From: JAXDAY01 sp034679345
GTDB lineage: Bacteria; Eisenbacteria; RBG-16-71-46; CAIMUX01; VGJL01
Reading direction: 5' to 3'
Assembly: GCA_034679345.1 (NCBI GenBank)
Contig: JAXDAY010000030.1
Coordinates: 1-64,000 of the forward strand
Length of the DNA stretch: 64,000 bases
Part shown: piece after piece, positions 1 through 7,355 of the stretch
How the letters are laid out: every line of letters starts with the position of its first letter
Numbering within the stretch: the first letter of the stretch is position 1
Position numbers and translations under genes: made by a program
The notes under the pieces: generated by a model
Databases searched by the model: none
Told to the model about the DNA's origin: nothing
The model's input: the letters and a program-made list of their open reading frames with translations, nothing else

Positions 1-573
1 TCGAGCGGGATCAACATCACCCGGCTGGGTCCGAGCCGTTCGATCCTCTTGAGGATCGAGGAGGGCACGAGGCTTGTGGCGCTCGAGGATCTCGCCGACG
101 CCGTGTCCTTCCCTACAGATTACAGAACGGGGGAGGTCGAGTTCTCGCTCCCCTCGGGCCTCGAGACGGGACGGCGGTACACCATGACCCTCGAGGCCTC
201 CGACAACCGGGATCGGCGGGCCGGCGCGTCTCTCGAGTTCGTGCTCGCCGGAGGAGCGGGGGATCGGCTGCGCATCGATCGCGTCTACAATGTCCCGAAC
301 CCGATCGACGGCGACACGACATTCCTGATCGAGATGAGCCAACCCGCCGAGGTCCGGATCCGGATCTACACCCTCGGCGGAAAGCTCATCAGGGAGATCC
401 GGCCGGGAGGATTCTTGAGCCCCGGGGAGGCCTCATCGACCGGAGTCTACTGGGATGGCCACGACGAGGACGGCGACCGGCTCGCCAATGGGGTCTATTT
501 CTACCGGCTGGATCTGAGGGGAGAGGCGGGGCAGTCGACGCACCGGATCGAACGGTTGGCCGTCATCCGGTGA
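1..573 (+). CDS. C-terminal end of a PorU/gingipain-like (C25-type) secreted protein, 5' truncated
   Basis: The reading frame is open from base 1, so this is the last 190 residues of a larger protein cut by the window edge; an internal TTG at 49 should not be taken as its start. The first ~75 residues (GINITRLG, then a beta-rich stretch ending in 'LEASDNRDRRAG') match the pattern just before the tail of PorU-type sortases and other C25 cysteine peptidases. The last ~95 residues are a FlgD-like type IX secretion tail: YNVPNP near residue 97, then 'RIYTLGGKLIR', 'YWDGHDEDGD' and 'LANGVYFYRL'. The peptidase domain is outside the window, so enzyme activity is inferred only from the tail context. 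It is probably exported by a type IX-like route or is part of that machinery. The PorV-like gene at 6276 supports this. Confidence 0.7.
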   Translation, partial: SSGINITRLGPSRSILLRIEEGTRLVALEDLADAVSFPTDYRTGEVEFSLPSGLETGRRYTMTLEASDNRDRRAGASLEFVLAGGAGDRLRIDRVYNVPNPIDGDTTFLIEMSQPAEVRIRIYTLGGKLIREIRPGGFLSPGEASSTGVYWDGHDEDGDRLANGVYFYRLDLRGEAGQSTHRIERLAVIR

Positions 574-609
574 GCGGCTCGATCGGGGGCGGCCCCGGTG
601 GCGGGAGGG

Positions 610-639
610 TTGACACCCTCGAGAGGCCGCTGGTAAGCT
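610..639 (+). promoter_or_regulatory. Sigma-70-type promoter of the mini ribosomal protein gene
   Basis: TTGACA at 610-615, an 18-base spacer, and TAAGCT at 634-639. The -35 box is a perfect consensus match; the -10 keeps the first TA and last T. It lies in the 166-base gap between the stop at 573 and the ATG at 740, giving a leader of about 90 bases. Confidence 0.6.
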
Positions 640-739
640 TCATGGGTTCATCGTCTCAAGATGTCGCGACCGGCGCGGCGCCCGAGTCGATTGAGGCATG
701 GGGCGCCGGCTGGTATTTACCGGAAAGGGCCACGAATCG

Positions 740-835
740 ATGGGCTGTGGGAAGAAGCGGAAGCGGAAGAAGATCGCCACGCACAAGCGCAAGAAGCGCC
801 TACGCAAGAACCGGCACAAGAAGCGCATCCGCTAG
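740..835 (+). CDS. 31-residue AURKAIP1/COX24 (mS38-like) mini ribosomal protein
   Basis: The frame encodes 31 residues, starting MGCGKKRKRKK and ending in KRLRKNRHKKRIR. About two thirds are Lys, Arg or His. The block 'ATHKRKKRLRKNRHK' is the hallmark of the tiny AURKAIP1/COX24-domain proteins found in Bacteroidota and relatives, which resemble the C-terminal tail of mitochondrial ribosomal protein mS38. The expected role is a structural peptide of the small ribosomal subunit, binding 16S rRNA. A purine-rich AAAGGG lies about 10 bases before the ATG. The gene has its own strong promoter (610-639) and is followed by a terminator (871-905), so it is a single-gene unit with expected high expression. 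It is easily missed by gene callers because of its length. Confidence 0.85.
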   Translation: MGCGKKRKRKKIATHKRKKRLRKNRHKKRIR

Positions 836-870
836 CCGACCGGCTCCTTCCGGGATGCACGGAGATCCTG

Positions 871-905
871 CTCCGGGGTCCGTTGCTCGGGCCCCGGAGT
901 CTTTG
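871..905 (+). terminator. Rho-independent terminator after the mini ribosomal protein
   Basis: CTCCGGGG (871-878) pairs with CCCCGGAG (892-899), and TCC/GGG extends the stem to about 11 pairs with a 7-base loop. It is followed by TCTTT. It separates the mini gene from RNase R. Confidence 0.75.
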
Positions 906-940
906 TGCCGCCTGAGCCGCGACTGAGGCCGCGCCGCCGC

Positions 941-3046
941 ATGCGTATCCGAGGCATCGTCAAGGGCACGCGCCAGGGATTCGCGTTCCTCACCCCGGAG
1001 GAAGGAGGCGAGGACCTCTATATCCCCCAGGACGCTCTCGGTGGAGCGATCCACGGCGACTTCGTCGAGGCCACTCTCGTCCGCAAGAGCCAGCGCGACT
1101 TCCGCGCGGAGGCGTTCGTCGAGCGAATCCTCGAACGTCGGCCGATCCTGCACACTGGAAACGCTCTGCGACTGGCGCGCACGCTCTTCGTCGTTCCCGA
1201 CGCGGCCGTCTTGCCGCCCCGAGTCCGCCTGAAGTCAGGCGGCGCCGATGTCCCTGAAGGCGCGAAAGTTCTTTTCCGGCTCGAGGCCGCGCTCCCCGGA
1301 AAGCCCGCCACCGCGCAGCTCGATTCGGTCCTGGGGGACGCGGAGGATCCGCTCCTCGACGGGGCCGTCGTCGCCACCGCGCACCAGCTGCCGGGGCGAT
1401 TCCCCGAAGAGGCGATCGACGAGGCCATCGCGGCCGCCGCGAAAGAGGACGCGGATGAGCGCGCGCGCCGGACCGATTACTCCGACCGGTTCGTTCTGAC
1501 GATCGATCCCGTCGACGCGAAGGACTTCGACGACGCCATCTCCCTCTCGAAAGGGCCCGACGGCTATCACCTCGACGTCCATATCGCCGACGTCTCCTGG
1601 TTCGTGGCCGAGGGGGGAGCGATCGACGCGGAAGCCGCGCGGCGCGGCAACAGCGTCTACTTCCCGGGCAGCGTGATCCCGATGCTCCCGGAGGCGCTCT
1701 CCACTCGGGCGGCCAGCCTTGTGCCGGACGAGGAGCGCCGCGTGCTCACCGTTGAGATCGATCTCGCTCCCGATGGGGAACCCCGGGCGACCCGACTGCG
1801 CGAGGGGTTGATCCGAAGCGCCGCGCGCCTGCATTACGAGCAAGCCCAGCGGATGCTCGACTCCGACGAGGGCGACGCGGAGACGCGAGGCCACCTCCGG
1901 CAGATGCAGGAGCTTGCCGAGCGGCTGCGCGCGAGGCGCTTCCGCGCGGGCGGCTTCGATCTCGAGGTTCCGGAAACGGAGATCCTCCTCGACGCCGCCG
2001 GCCTGCCCGCGCGGATCGAGCGGCATCGGACCCTCGCAAGCCACCGGCTGATCGAGGAGTTCATGCTCCTCGCGAATCGATGCGTCGGAAGAGCTCTGCA
2101 CGAGGCCGGCTATCCGGTCGTCTACCGCGTCCATGGCGAGCCGGAGATCGCTGCTCTGGAGCGCTTCGCCGAGATCGTCCTGACCCTGCTGCCGGCGACA
2201 TCGACGAGCGCGGTGGAGACTCTCCCGGCGCTTCGCCGGCTCTTGACCTCACTGCCGGACAATCCCATGCGCCGCATCATCCACTCCTTCTTCTTGAGGA
2301 GCATGAAGCAAGCCGTCTACTCGCCCGTCGACATCGGCCACTTCGGACTCGGGATCGACCGCTATTGCCACTTCACCTCGCCGATCCGGCGCTATCCCGA
2401 TCTGCTCAACCACCGGCTCGTCCGCTGGCTGATCCGCGCGCCGGAGGCGAAGGGACGCGAGTCGGAGCGCCTGCGCGCGTGGAGGGAAGCGGCCGGAAGG
2501 CACGCGGGCCACTGCACGCGAACCGAACGGGAGGCGGAGGCGGCGGAACGCGCGATGATCCGCCTGAAGACGCTGCGGTGGGCCGAGGCGCGCCTGGGGC
2601 AGCAGTTCAGTGGACGGATCGTGGGGCTCGTTGGCGCTGGGCTCTTCGTCGAGCTGGAGGAGGTCCCGGTGGAGGGATTCCTGCCGCGGGACGCCGTGGG
2701 CGGCGACTCCCGGTTCGTCGAGGAGCGTTTCGCCTTCGTCGACCATCGTAGCCACAGCGAGTTGCGACTTGGCGATCGCCTCGAGGTTCAGATCGTGCGG
2801 GTCGACCTTCGCGAGCGGACTCTGGAGTTCCGGATGGTGGGGCGGCGCGCGGGGGAGCCCAAGGGCGGGCGTTCGCCACGGGGCAAGCGCGGGAAGAGGA
2901 AGCCAGGCCCGGCCGCAGTGCGGCGGGGTCGTTCGTCGAGAGATCTACGGGTCAAGTCGGGCGGACGTTCTGCCGATCGGGGAAAAGGACCCAAACGAAA
3001 GAAGGTCCGTCGGCAGCCGCGTTCCCGAGGAGGAGGAGGACGATGA
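941..3046 (+). CDS. rnr: Ribonuclease R (RNase II/VacB family 3'-5' exoribonuclease)
   Basis: A 701-residue processive 3'-5' hydrolytic exoribonuclease that degrades structured RNA and takes part in rRNA and mRNA turnover in the cytoplasm. An N-terminal cold-shock-like OB domain (about 1-60, with 'GFAFLTPEEGGEDLYIP') comes first. The RNB catalytic domain carries the Asp-rich metal site 'TIDPVDAKDFDDAIS' near residues 187-201, and later 'YCHFTSPIRRYPDL'. An S1 domain spans about 553-645. A tail of roughly 55 residues is almost entirely Arg, Lys, Gly and Ser, as seen in many RNase R proteins that bind double-stranded RNA. The ATG at 941 is chosen because an in-frame GTG at 905 sits in the terminator tail of the upstream gene; neither has a clear ribosome-binding site. 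It overlaps the PilZ gene by 4 bases (ATGA). Confidence 0.93.
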   Translation: MRIRGIVKGTRQGFAFLTPEEGGEDLYIPQDALGGAIHGDFVEATLVRKSQRDFRAEAFVERILERRPILHTGNALRLARTLFVVPDAAVLPPRVRLKSGGADVPEGAKVLFRLEAALPGKPATAQLDSVLGDAEDPLLDGAVVATAHQLPGRFPEEAIDEAIAAAAKEDADERARRTDYSDRFVLTIDPVDAKDFDDAISLSKGPDGYHLDVHIADVSWFVAEGGAIDAEAARRGNSVYFPGSVIPMLPEALSTRAASLVPDEERRVLTVEIDLAPDGEPRATRLREGLIRSAARLHYEQAQRMLDSDEGDAETRGHLRQMQELAERLRARRFRAGGFDLEVPETEILLDAAGLPARIERHRTLASHRLIEEFMLLANRCVGRALHEAGYPVVYRVHGEPEIAALERFAEIVLTLLPATSTSAVETLPALRRLLTSLPDNPMRRIIHSFFLRSMKQAVYSPVDIGHFGLGIDRYCHFTSPIRRYPDLLNHRLVRWLIRAPEAKGRESERLRAWREAAGRHAGHCTRTEREAEAAERAMIRLKTLRWAEARLGQQFSGRIVGLVGAGLFVELEEVPVEGFLPRDAVGGDSRFVEERFAFVDHRSHSELRLGDRLEVQIVRVDLRERTLEFRMVGRRAGEPKGGRSPRGKRGKRKPGPAAVRRGRSSRDLRVKSGGRSADRGKGPKRKKVRRQPRSRGGGGR

Positions 3047-3468
3047 ACTGGGACGGCAAGACCGATCGTAGGCGCCACCGTCGCGCCCCGATTCGTATCA
3101 TCAGCGAGTTCGGCGACCCCGGGAGCGAGGTTCGCGTCGAGACTGCCGACTTCAGCGCCGGGGGCTTCGCGTGCTGGATGAACCATCCGGTTCAGTCGCT
3201 CACGAAACTGGGAATTCGCTTCGAGTTTCCTTCCTTCGGTGAGGAGCCGGGGCGGCCCATCGACTGCGAGGCCGTCGTGGTCCGCTGCGAGAGAGGGCGG
3301 CCGGAGCAGAAGGGATGGCTCGTGGCCGCGGCCTTCTTGGGTCTGCGTGGCGACGACAAGGAATTCATCGAGCGGTACGTGAACTGGCATGAGGCCGTGA
3401 TGAGCCCGGGGGCCTCGGAGGAAGACGCTGTACAGCCGCTCGAGGGCCATACGGCGACTCCGGAGTAG
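3043..3468 (+). CDS. PilZ-domain protein, probable c-di-GMP receptor
   Basis: A 141-residue single-domain protein. Both c-di-GMP-binding signatures of PilZ are visible: the arginine motif RRRHRR at residues 9-14 and the D-x-S-x-x-G motif as DFSAGG at 36-41. No membrane segment or second domain is seen, so it is a free-standing cytoplasmic receptor. It starts inside the stop codon of RNase R. It is followed at 15 bases by a PgaD-like gene and then a processive glycosyltransferase, so it probably relays c-di-GMP levels to exopolysaccharide synthesis. The last ~25 residues are acidic and unstructured. Confidence 0.88.
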   Translation: MNWDGKTDRRRHRRAPIRIISEFGDPGSEVRVETADFSAGGFACWMNHPVQSLTKLGIRFEFPSFGEEPGRPIDCEAVVVRCERGRPEQKGWLVAAAFLGLRGDDKEFIERYVNWHEAVMSPGASEEDAVQPLEGHTATPE

Positions 3469-3483
3469 GCCGGGCGGAGCGGG

Positions 3484-3984
3484 ATGACGACGGGCGAAGG
3501 ACCGCCCCGTAAGGGTCCCGGCGGAGCGCCACGTCCCCCGACGGCCGCGCGCTACCCGGAGGTTGTGACCCACACCCGCAATCCGGTCCGAAGGGTCTTC
3601 CACTTCCTGCTCGCCTCGGCCGGCTGGATTCTGTTCGCCTACTTCTGGTACGCGACATTCCTGCGACAGATGGGGCCCGAGGCGTGGACCACGCTCCTGC
3701 TGCTCCTCGTGGTGATGGTTGGGATCGTGGCCGTGCACCTGATCTGGGTCGGATTCAACCTGGGGATCTACCGCGCTCGGGGAAAGAGGACCCATGTCCG
3801 CAGCGTCCCCTTCCGTTCGCGCCGGGATGTCCTGGGACGCGCCCTGCGGACGCCGGGCTGGGAACTCCTGCAGGCATCCCCGCTCGTTGAGATCTCCATC
3901 GGTGAATCGGGGGCAGCGAAGCTCTACACGGCGATCCGCCCCGATGGATCTCGGGCCCCGGAGCCGCATCGGAGCGGCGCATGA
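3484..3984 (+). CDS. PgaD-like two-helix membrane protein of an exopolysaccharide synthase
   Basis: 166 residues with a Pro/Gly-rich cytoplasmic N-terminus, two strong membrane helices (about 38-59 and 69-93) and a soluble C-terminal part. This layout, and its position directly before a PgaC-type synthase with a 4-base overlap (ATGA at 3981-3984), match PgaD/IcaD-type subunits, which are needed for poly-beta-1,6-N-acetylglucosamine synthase activity and in PgaD take part in c-di-GMP control. The sequence itself is poorly conserved in this family, so the assignment rests on topology and neighbours. The start at 3484 has a GGAG about 6 bases upstream. Confidence 0.55.
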   Translation: MTTGEGPPRKGPGGAPRPPTAARYPEVVTHTRNPVRRVFHFLLASAGWILFAYFWYATFLRQMGPEAWTTLLLLLVVMVGIVAVHLIWVGFNLGIYRARGKRTHVRSVPFRSRRDVLGRALRTPGWELLQASPLVEISIGESGAAKLYTAIRPDGSRAPEPHRSGA

Positions 3985-5258
3985 CTCCTCAAGCCTTCTC
4001 CCAGCTCGAAGCCCATCCTCTCTACATCATCGTGCTCGTCTTCTTCGGGCTCTATCCGATCCTCTCGAGCATCCTCTGGGTGACGACGTCGATTCTCTAC
4101 TACCTTCGCCGGGAGCGCCGCGTGCGGACCGGCTTCTACGACCTGACCGAGACCCCTCTGGTCTCCGTGCTCATCCCGGCCTACTGCGAGGGCAAGGTCA
4201 TCCGGCGGACTCTCGAGGGCGTTCTGGCCATCGACTATCCCGCGCTCGATGTGGTCGTCGTCGACGACGCCTCGGACGACGATACGGTCGAGGAAGTGAT
4301 GCCCCTCGTGCGCGCCGGACAGGTCCGGCTGATCCGCAAGAGCGTGAACGAGGGCAAGGCGATGGCCCTGAACGACGCGATTCCCTGCCTGCGCGGGGAA
4401 CTCGTCCTGATCATGGATGCCGACGCCTATCCGGATCCGATGATCCTGCGCGCTCTCGTGCCCCACTTCCGCACCGCGCGCGTCGGAGCCGTCACGGGCA
4501 ATCCGAAGGTGGCGAACCGCGACTCCTTCCTGGCGAAGATGCAGCTGATCGAGTTCACCTCGATCGTGAGCCTCCTCCGGCGGGCCCAGCGCGTCTGGGG
4601 ACGGCTGCTGACGATGTCCGGGGTCGTGGGGATCTTTCGCAAGTCGGCCTTGATCGACGCGGGGCTATACCGTCCGGAGATGGCGACCGAGGACATCGAC
4701 ATCTCGTGGAAGCTTCAGAAGCGCTTCTACGACATCCGCTACGAATCGCGCGCGATCGTCTGGATGCAGGTCCCGCCGAGCTTCCCGCGGCTGTGGCGGC
4801 AGCGGGTCCGCTGGGCCAAGGGGCTCGCCCAGATCTTGAGACGCCACGCCGATGTCCTCACGCGCGCCCGGCACCGGCGGATCTGGCCGGTCTATCTCGA
4901 GGCGGTCTTCTCCGTCCTCTGGGCCTACACGGCGATCATCCTCTTCACGTTCTGGACGGTCTCGTATGCGATGGGGTATCTGCCGCTCGGGATCTCGCCG
5001 ATCCCGGGCTGGTGGGGAATGCTGATCGCGACGCTGTGTCTTCTTCAGCTTCTGACCGGTGTGCTCCTCGAGAGGGAATACGACCGCGAGGTGCTCGGCT
5101 ACTTCGGCGTGGCGGTCCTCTATCCAATCGTCTACTGGATGCTGATGGCGCTTGTCACGACCATCAGCACCCCCATGGGGCTCTTCGGGCGTATGCGGGC
5201 CGGTGGCGTTACCCGATGGAAGACCGTGCGCGACGAGCCCGGCCGCCCTTCCGCCTGA
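3981..5258 (+). CDS. Processive family 2 glycosyltransferase, PgaC/IcaA-like
   Basis: A 425-residue inner-membrane polysaccharide synthase that uses a nucleotide sugar on the cytoplasmic side. One hydrophobic segment lies at about 13-40. The GT2 domain follows with 'VSVLIPAYCEG' (61-71), Asp95-Asp96, the DxD-type 'DADA' (146-149), the acceptor motif TED (236-238) and the processivity motif QRVRW (274-278). Three or four C-terminal membrane helices follow (about 308-400). This layout fits poly-N-acetylglucosamine or hyaluronan-like synthases, but the sugar cannot be read from the sequence. With the PilZ and PgaD-like genes it forms a c-di-GMP-responsive exopolysaccharide module. No deacetylase (PgaB) or outer-membrane porin (PgaA) gene is adjacent. 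Its last 50 bases overlap the end of the opposite-strand PEP-CTERM gene. Confidence 0.88.
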   Translation: MTPQAFSQLEAHPLYIIVLVFFGLYPILSSILWVTTSILYYLRRERRVRTGFYDLTETPLVSVLIPAYCEGKVIRRTLEGVLAIDYPALDVVVVDDASDDDTVEEVMPLVRAGQVRLIRKSVNEGKAMALNDAIPCLRGELVLIMDADAYPDPMILRALVPHFRTARVGAVTGNPKVANRDSFLAKMQLIEFTSIVSLLRRAQRVWGRLLTMSGVVGIFRKSALIDAGLYRPEMATEDIDISWKLQKRFYDIRYESRAIVWMQVPPSFPRLWRQRVRWAKGLAQILRRHADVLTRARHRRIWPVYLEAVFSVLWAYTAIILFTFWTVSYAMGYLPLGISPIPGWWGMLIATLCLLQLLTGVLLEREYDREVLGYFGVAVLYPIVYWMLMALVTTISTPMGLFGRMRAGGVTRWKTVRDEPGRPSA

Positions 5259-6090
5259 GCAGCGCGCCGCCCAGTCCCATTCCCAGAAGCACGATCGTCG
5301 CCGGTTCGGGGATCGGTTGACAGGGAGCCGCGGCCCAATCGAGCGATTCGCCGATGAAGGTCGCCGCGCAGTCGGATGTGGGCGCCTGCTGGTACGCGTG
5401 GTAGTCGGGATCCTGCAATGAGAAGACCATCCTTCCGCAACCGCCCGCATTGTAGGCGCCGGCGAGCGTCAGAGGCCTGAAGCTGCGCGGATCGTTCGGG
5501 CCATAGTCGCCGGTCTGCGCGACGATCTGCAGGCGCGGATCGTACTGCGTGAACCATCCGTGCCACGATGAGGTCCAGTTGCTGAGCGACTCGTCGGTCG
5601 ATCCGGCCATGATCGGATGCGACGGATCGTAGATGTGGACGAGGGCCTCGTGATTGACGCCGGCCGACTCGACTTCGACGGGCGCCCAGTCCCAGGCGTG
5701 GTCCTGGCCGTCGGGAAGCGGCTCGGACCAGGCCACGAGCCCGCCGCCGGATGCGACGAACCCGGCGATGTCCACCCTGCAGGCGCTCAGCGCGTCGAGC
5801 GCTTCGGTCGCAGGGGCTGTGACCCAATCGTCGGTGAAGGCGGACTGAACGAGGAACACGTCGTAGTCGAGGAGGTTGACGGAGGCGAGCTGGCTCGGCG
5901 CGACCATCGTGTACCAGCGCTCTCCGACGGTCCCGGGGGTGCCGTAGCCGGCCTGCGCGTCGATGTACTGGTCGAAGAGGTTGTTCCAGTATCCGCCCAT
6001 GTCCATGGCGAGGATGTTGTAGGCCGATGCGGTCCCGACAGGGAAGAGCGCAAAGGCGAGCAGGGCGATGAGCACGATGCGGCCATTCAT
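5209..6090 (-). CDS. PEP-CTERM sorted extracellular protein
   Basis: 293 residues. It has an N-terminal signal peptide (about 1-23, MNGRIVLIALLAFALFPVGT...ASA). The C-terminus has the three-part PEP-CTERM signal: P-E-P at 261-263, a hydrophobic stretch TIVLLGMGLGGALL, and a cluster of Arg/Lys. Such proteins are processed by an exosortase and are linked to exopolysaccharide production in the families known so far; no exosortase is in the window. The body (about 24-255) resembles a domain with a flavodoxin/ThuA-like flavour ('VFLVQS', 'GFVASGGGLVAWSEP', 'DPSHPIMAG'), but its function is unknown. The start at 6090 has GAGGTG upstream. It is transcribed toward the glycosyltransferase gene and overlaps it by 50 bases. 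Confidence 0.8.
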   Translation of the reverse strand: MNGRIVLIALLAFALFPVGTASAYNILAMDMGGYWNNLFDQYIDAQAGYGTPGTVGERWYTMVAPSQLASVNLLDYDVFLVQSAFTDDWVTAPATEALDALSACRVDIAGFVASGGGLVAWSEPLPDGQDHAWDWAPVEVESAGVNHEALVHIYDPSHPIMAGSTDESLSNWTSSWHGWFTQYDPRLQIVAQTGDYGPNDPRSFRPLTLAGAYNAGGCGRMVFSLQDPDYHAYQQAPTSDCAATFIGESLDWAAAPCQPIPEPATIVLLGMGLGGALLRRKGGRARRARSSIG

Positions 6091-6136
6091 AGTGCACCTC
6101 GATCCGGGATTTCGCCCGGCCGGCAAACTGTCCACT

Positions 6137-6161
6137 GGAATAGACACATTAAGTCTACTCC
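6137..6161. promoter_or_regulatory. Imperfect palindrome over the -10 region of the PEP-CTERM gene promoter
   Basis: GGAATAGAC (6137-6145) and GTCTACTCC (6153-6161) pair in 8 of 9 positions around a 7-base centre. On the minus strand this covers the -10 box and the expected start of transcription, as expected of a repressor operator. The regulator is unknown. Confidence 0.45.
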
Positions 6162-6180
6162 CGACAGGCAGGGCGGTCAA
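6152..6180 (-). promoter_or_regulatory. Sigma-70-type promoter of the PEP-CTERM gene
   Basis: Read on the minus strand: TTGACC (6180-6175), 17-base spacer, TAGACT (6157-6152), then TAAT. The same -35, spacing and 10-base -10 block (TAGACTTAAT) occur before the metalloprotease gene at 9542-9574. It places the start of transcription about 55 bases before the ATG. Confidence 0.65.
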
Positions 6181-6191
6181 TGATTCCAGAA

Positions 6192-6220
6192 TTGACGCTC
6201 CTGCCGTCGGTTGCTAGCTT
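6192..6220 (+). promoter_or_regulatory. Sigma-70-type promoter of the PorV-like gene
   Basis: TTGACG at 6192-6197, 17-base spacer, TAGCTT at 6215-6220. It is back to back with the promoter of the PEP-CTERM gene, with 11 bases between the two -35 boxes. Its position rules out the in-frame ATG at 6180 as the start of the downstream gene. Confidence 0.65.
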
Positions 6221-6275
6221 CGAGCCGAAGAGGGCGGTCAGGGCCCATCTGCCGGGTGGCCGGCGAGGAGGGATC

Positions 6276-7280
6276 GTGTCGTCACGCACCTGCTGGATCG
6301 GGATCGGCCCGGCGCTCGCCGTCGCCTTGCTCGCCCTGGCGCCTGCAAACGCGGCGGCCGAGAAGTACGCCGCCGAGTTCCTTCGCCTCGGGGTTGGGGC
6401 CCGCGCCCTCGGAATGGGTGGGGCATTCACGGCCATCGTGGATGACGCGAGCGCGGCCTACTGGAATCCCGCGGGTCTCGCTGCGCTCGACCGTCCGGAG
6501 ATGCTCTTCATGCACGCCGAGCAGTTCGGAGATCTGGCGAATCACGATTTCTTCGGCTATGCGCAGCCTCTGCTCGGTGAGGGCAACTCGGGAACCGTAG
6601 GGATCGCGGCGATCCGCTTCGGCGTCGACGACATCCTCCTCACCCGGGACGGTTGGGATGACCGAAACGGAAACGGACGACCCGATCCGGGCGAGCTCGA
6701 CCCCAGCAAGTTCCGGCGCGAGAGCGACGTGGAGTGGGGCGTTCTCTTCTCGTACGGCCGCCGAGCAGGGACGCGCTGGAGCCTGGGAGGCAATCTGAAG
6801 CTCGTGCGCCAGGCTCTGCTGCGCAACACGAGCTTCGGCATGGGCGTCGACCTGGGCATGCTCTACCGCCTGCGCTCCGATGTCACCCTCGGGCTCCGGC
6901 TGGCGGACATCACGACGACTCAGATCTCCTGGGACACCGGTACGCGCGAGACGGTGTCGCCCTCCGCCGTGATCGGGATGCAGTGGAGCCGGACCCTGCC
7001 GGGCCTCCGGGGACAGCTCTCGATCGCCGCCGATCTGGCGACGACCTTCGAGGGGCGGGAGGCGGCTAGCCAGTTCGGCAGCGGGGCCATGGGCGGAGAC
7101 TTCAATGGCGGCATGGAATACTGGTTCTCCCGTGCCGTCGCGCTCCGGCTCGGGACGAGCGCTGGGGAATGGACCGCTGGGGGGGGAGTCCGCTATCGGG
7201 GGATGGGCGCCGACTACGCGTTCCTTCCGCATGACGAGCTTGGCGACACCCACCGGGTCTCCGCCGGCATCCGCTTCTGA
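6276..7280 (+). CDS. PorV/PorQ-family outer-membrane protein
   Basis: 334 residues. It begins with a signal peptide (about 1-27, ending near 'ANAAAEKY'). The mature N-terminus 'FLRLGVGARALGMGGAFTA' followed by 'DDASAAYWNPAGLAAL' is the signature of the PorV/PorQ (UPF0164) family, whose members are FadL-like beta barrels; PorV carries type IX secretion cargo to the sortase PorU. The rest alternates in beta strands and ends in an aromatic (…SAGIRF), typical of outer-membrane barrels. GTG at 6276 is chosen: GAGGAGGG lies 5-12 bases upstream, the signal peptide follows at once, and the earlier ATG (6180) precedes the promoter. Whether it is the PorV of a working type IX system or a paralogue cannot be told here. 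Confidence 0.82.
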   Translation: MSSRTCWIGIGPALAVALLALAPANAAAEKYAAEFLRLGVGARALGMGGAFTAIVDDASAAYWNPAGLAALDRPEMLFMHAEQFGDLANHDFFGYAQPLLGEGNSGTVGIAAIRFGVDDILLTRDGWDDRNGNGRPDPGELDPSKFRRESDVEWGVLFSYGRRAGTRWSLGGNLKLVRQALLRNTSFGMGVDLGMLYRLRSDVTLGLRLADITTTQISWDTGTRETVSPSAVIGMQWSRTLPGLRGQLSIAADLATTFEGREAASQFGSGAMGGDFNGGMEYWFSRAVALRLGTSAGEWTAGGGVRYRGMGADYAFLPHDELGDTHRVSAGIRF

Positions 7281-7355
7281 GAGGTCGATTCGACTGAGGT
7301 TCGGGCCGGATACGGCCGATCACTCCTGTGAGGACCGTCTCACCAGGAGGTATCG

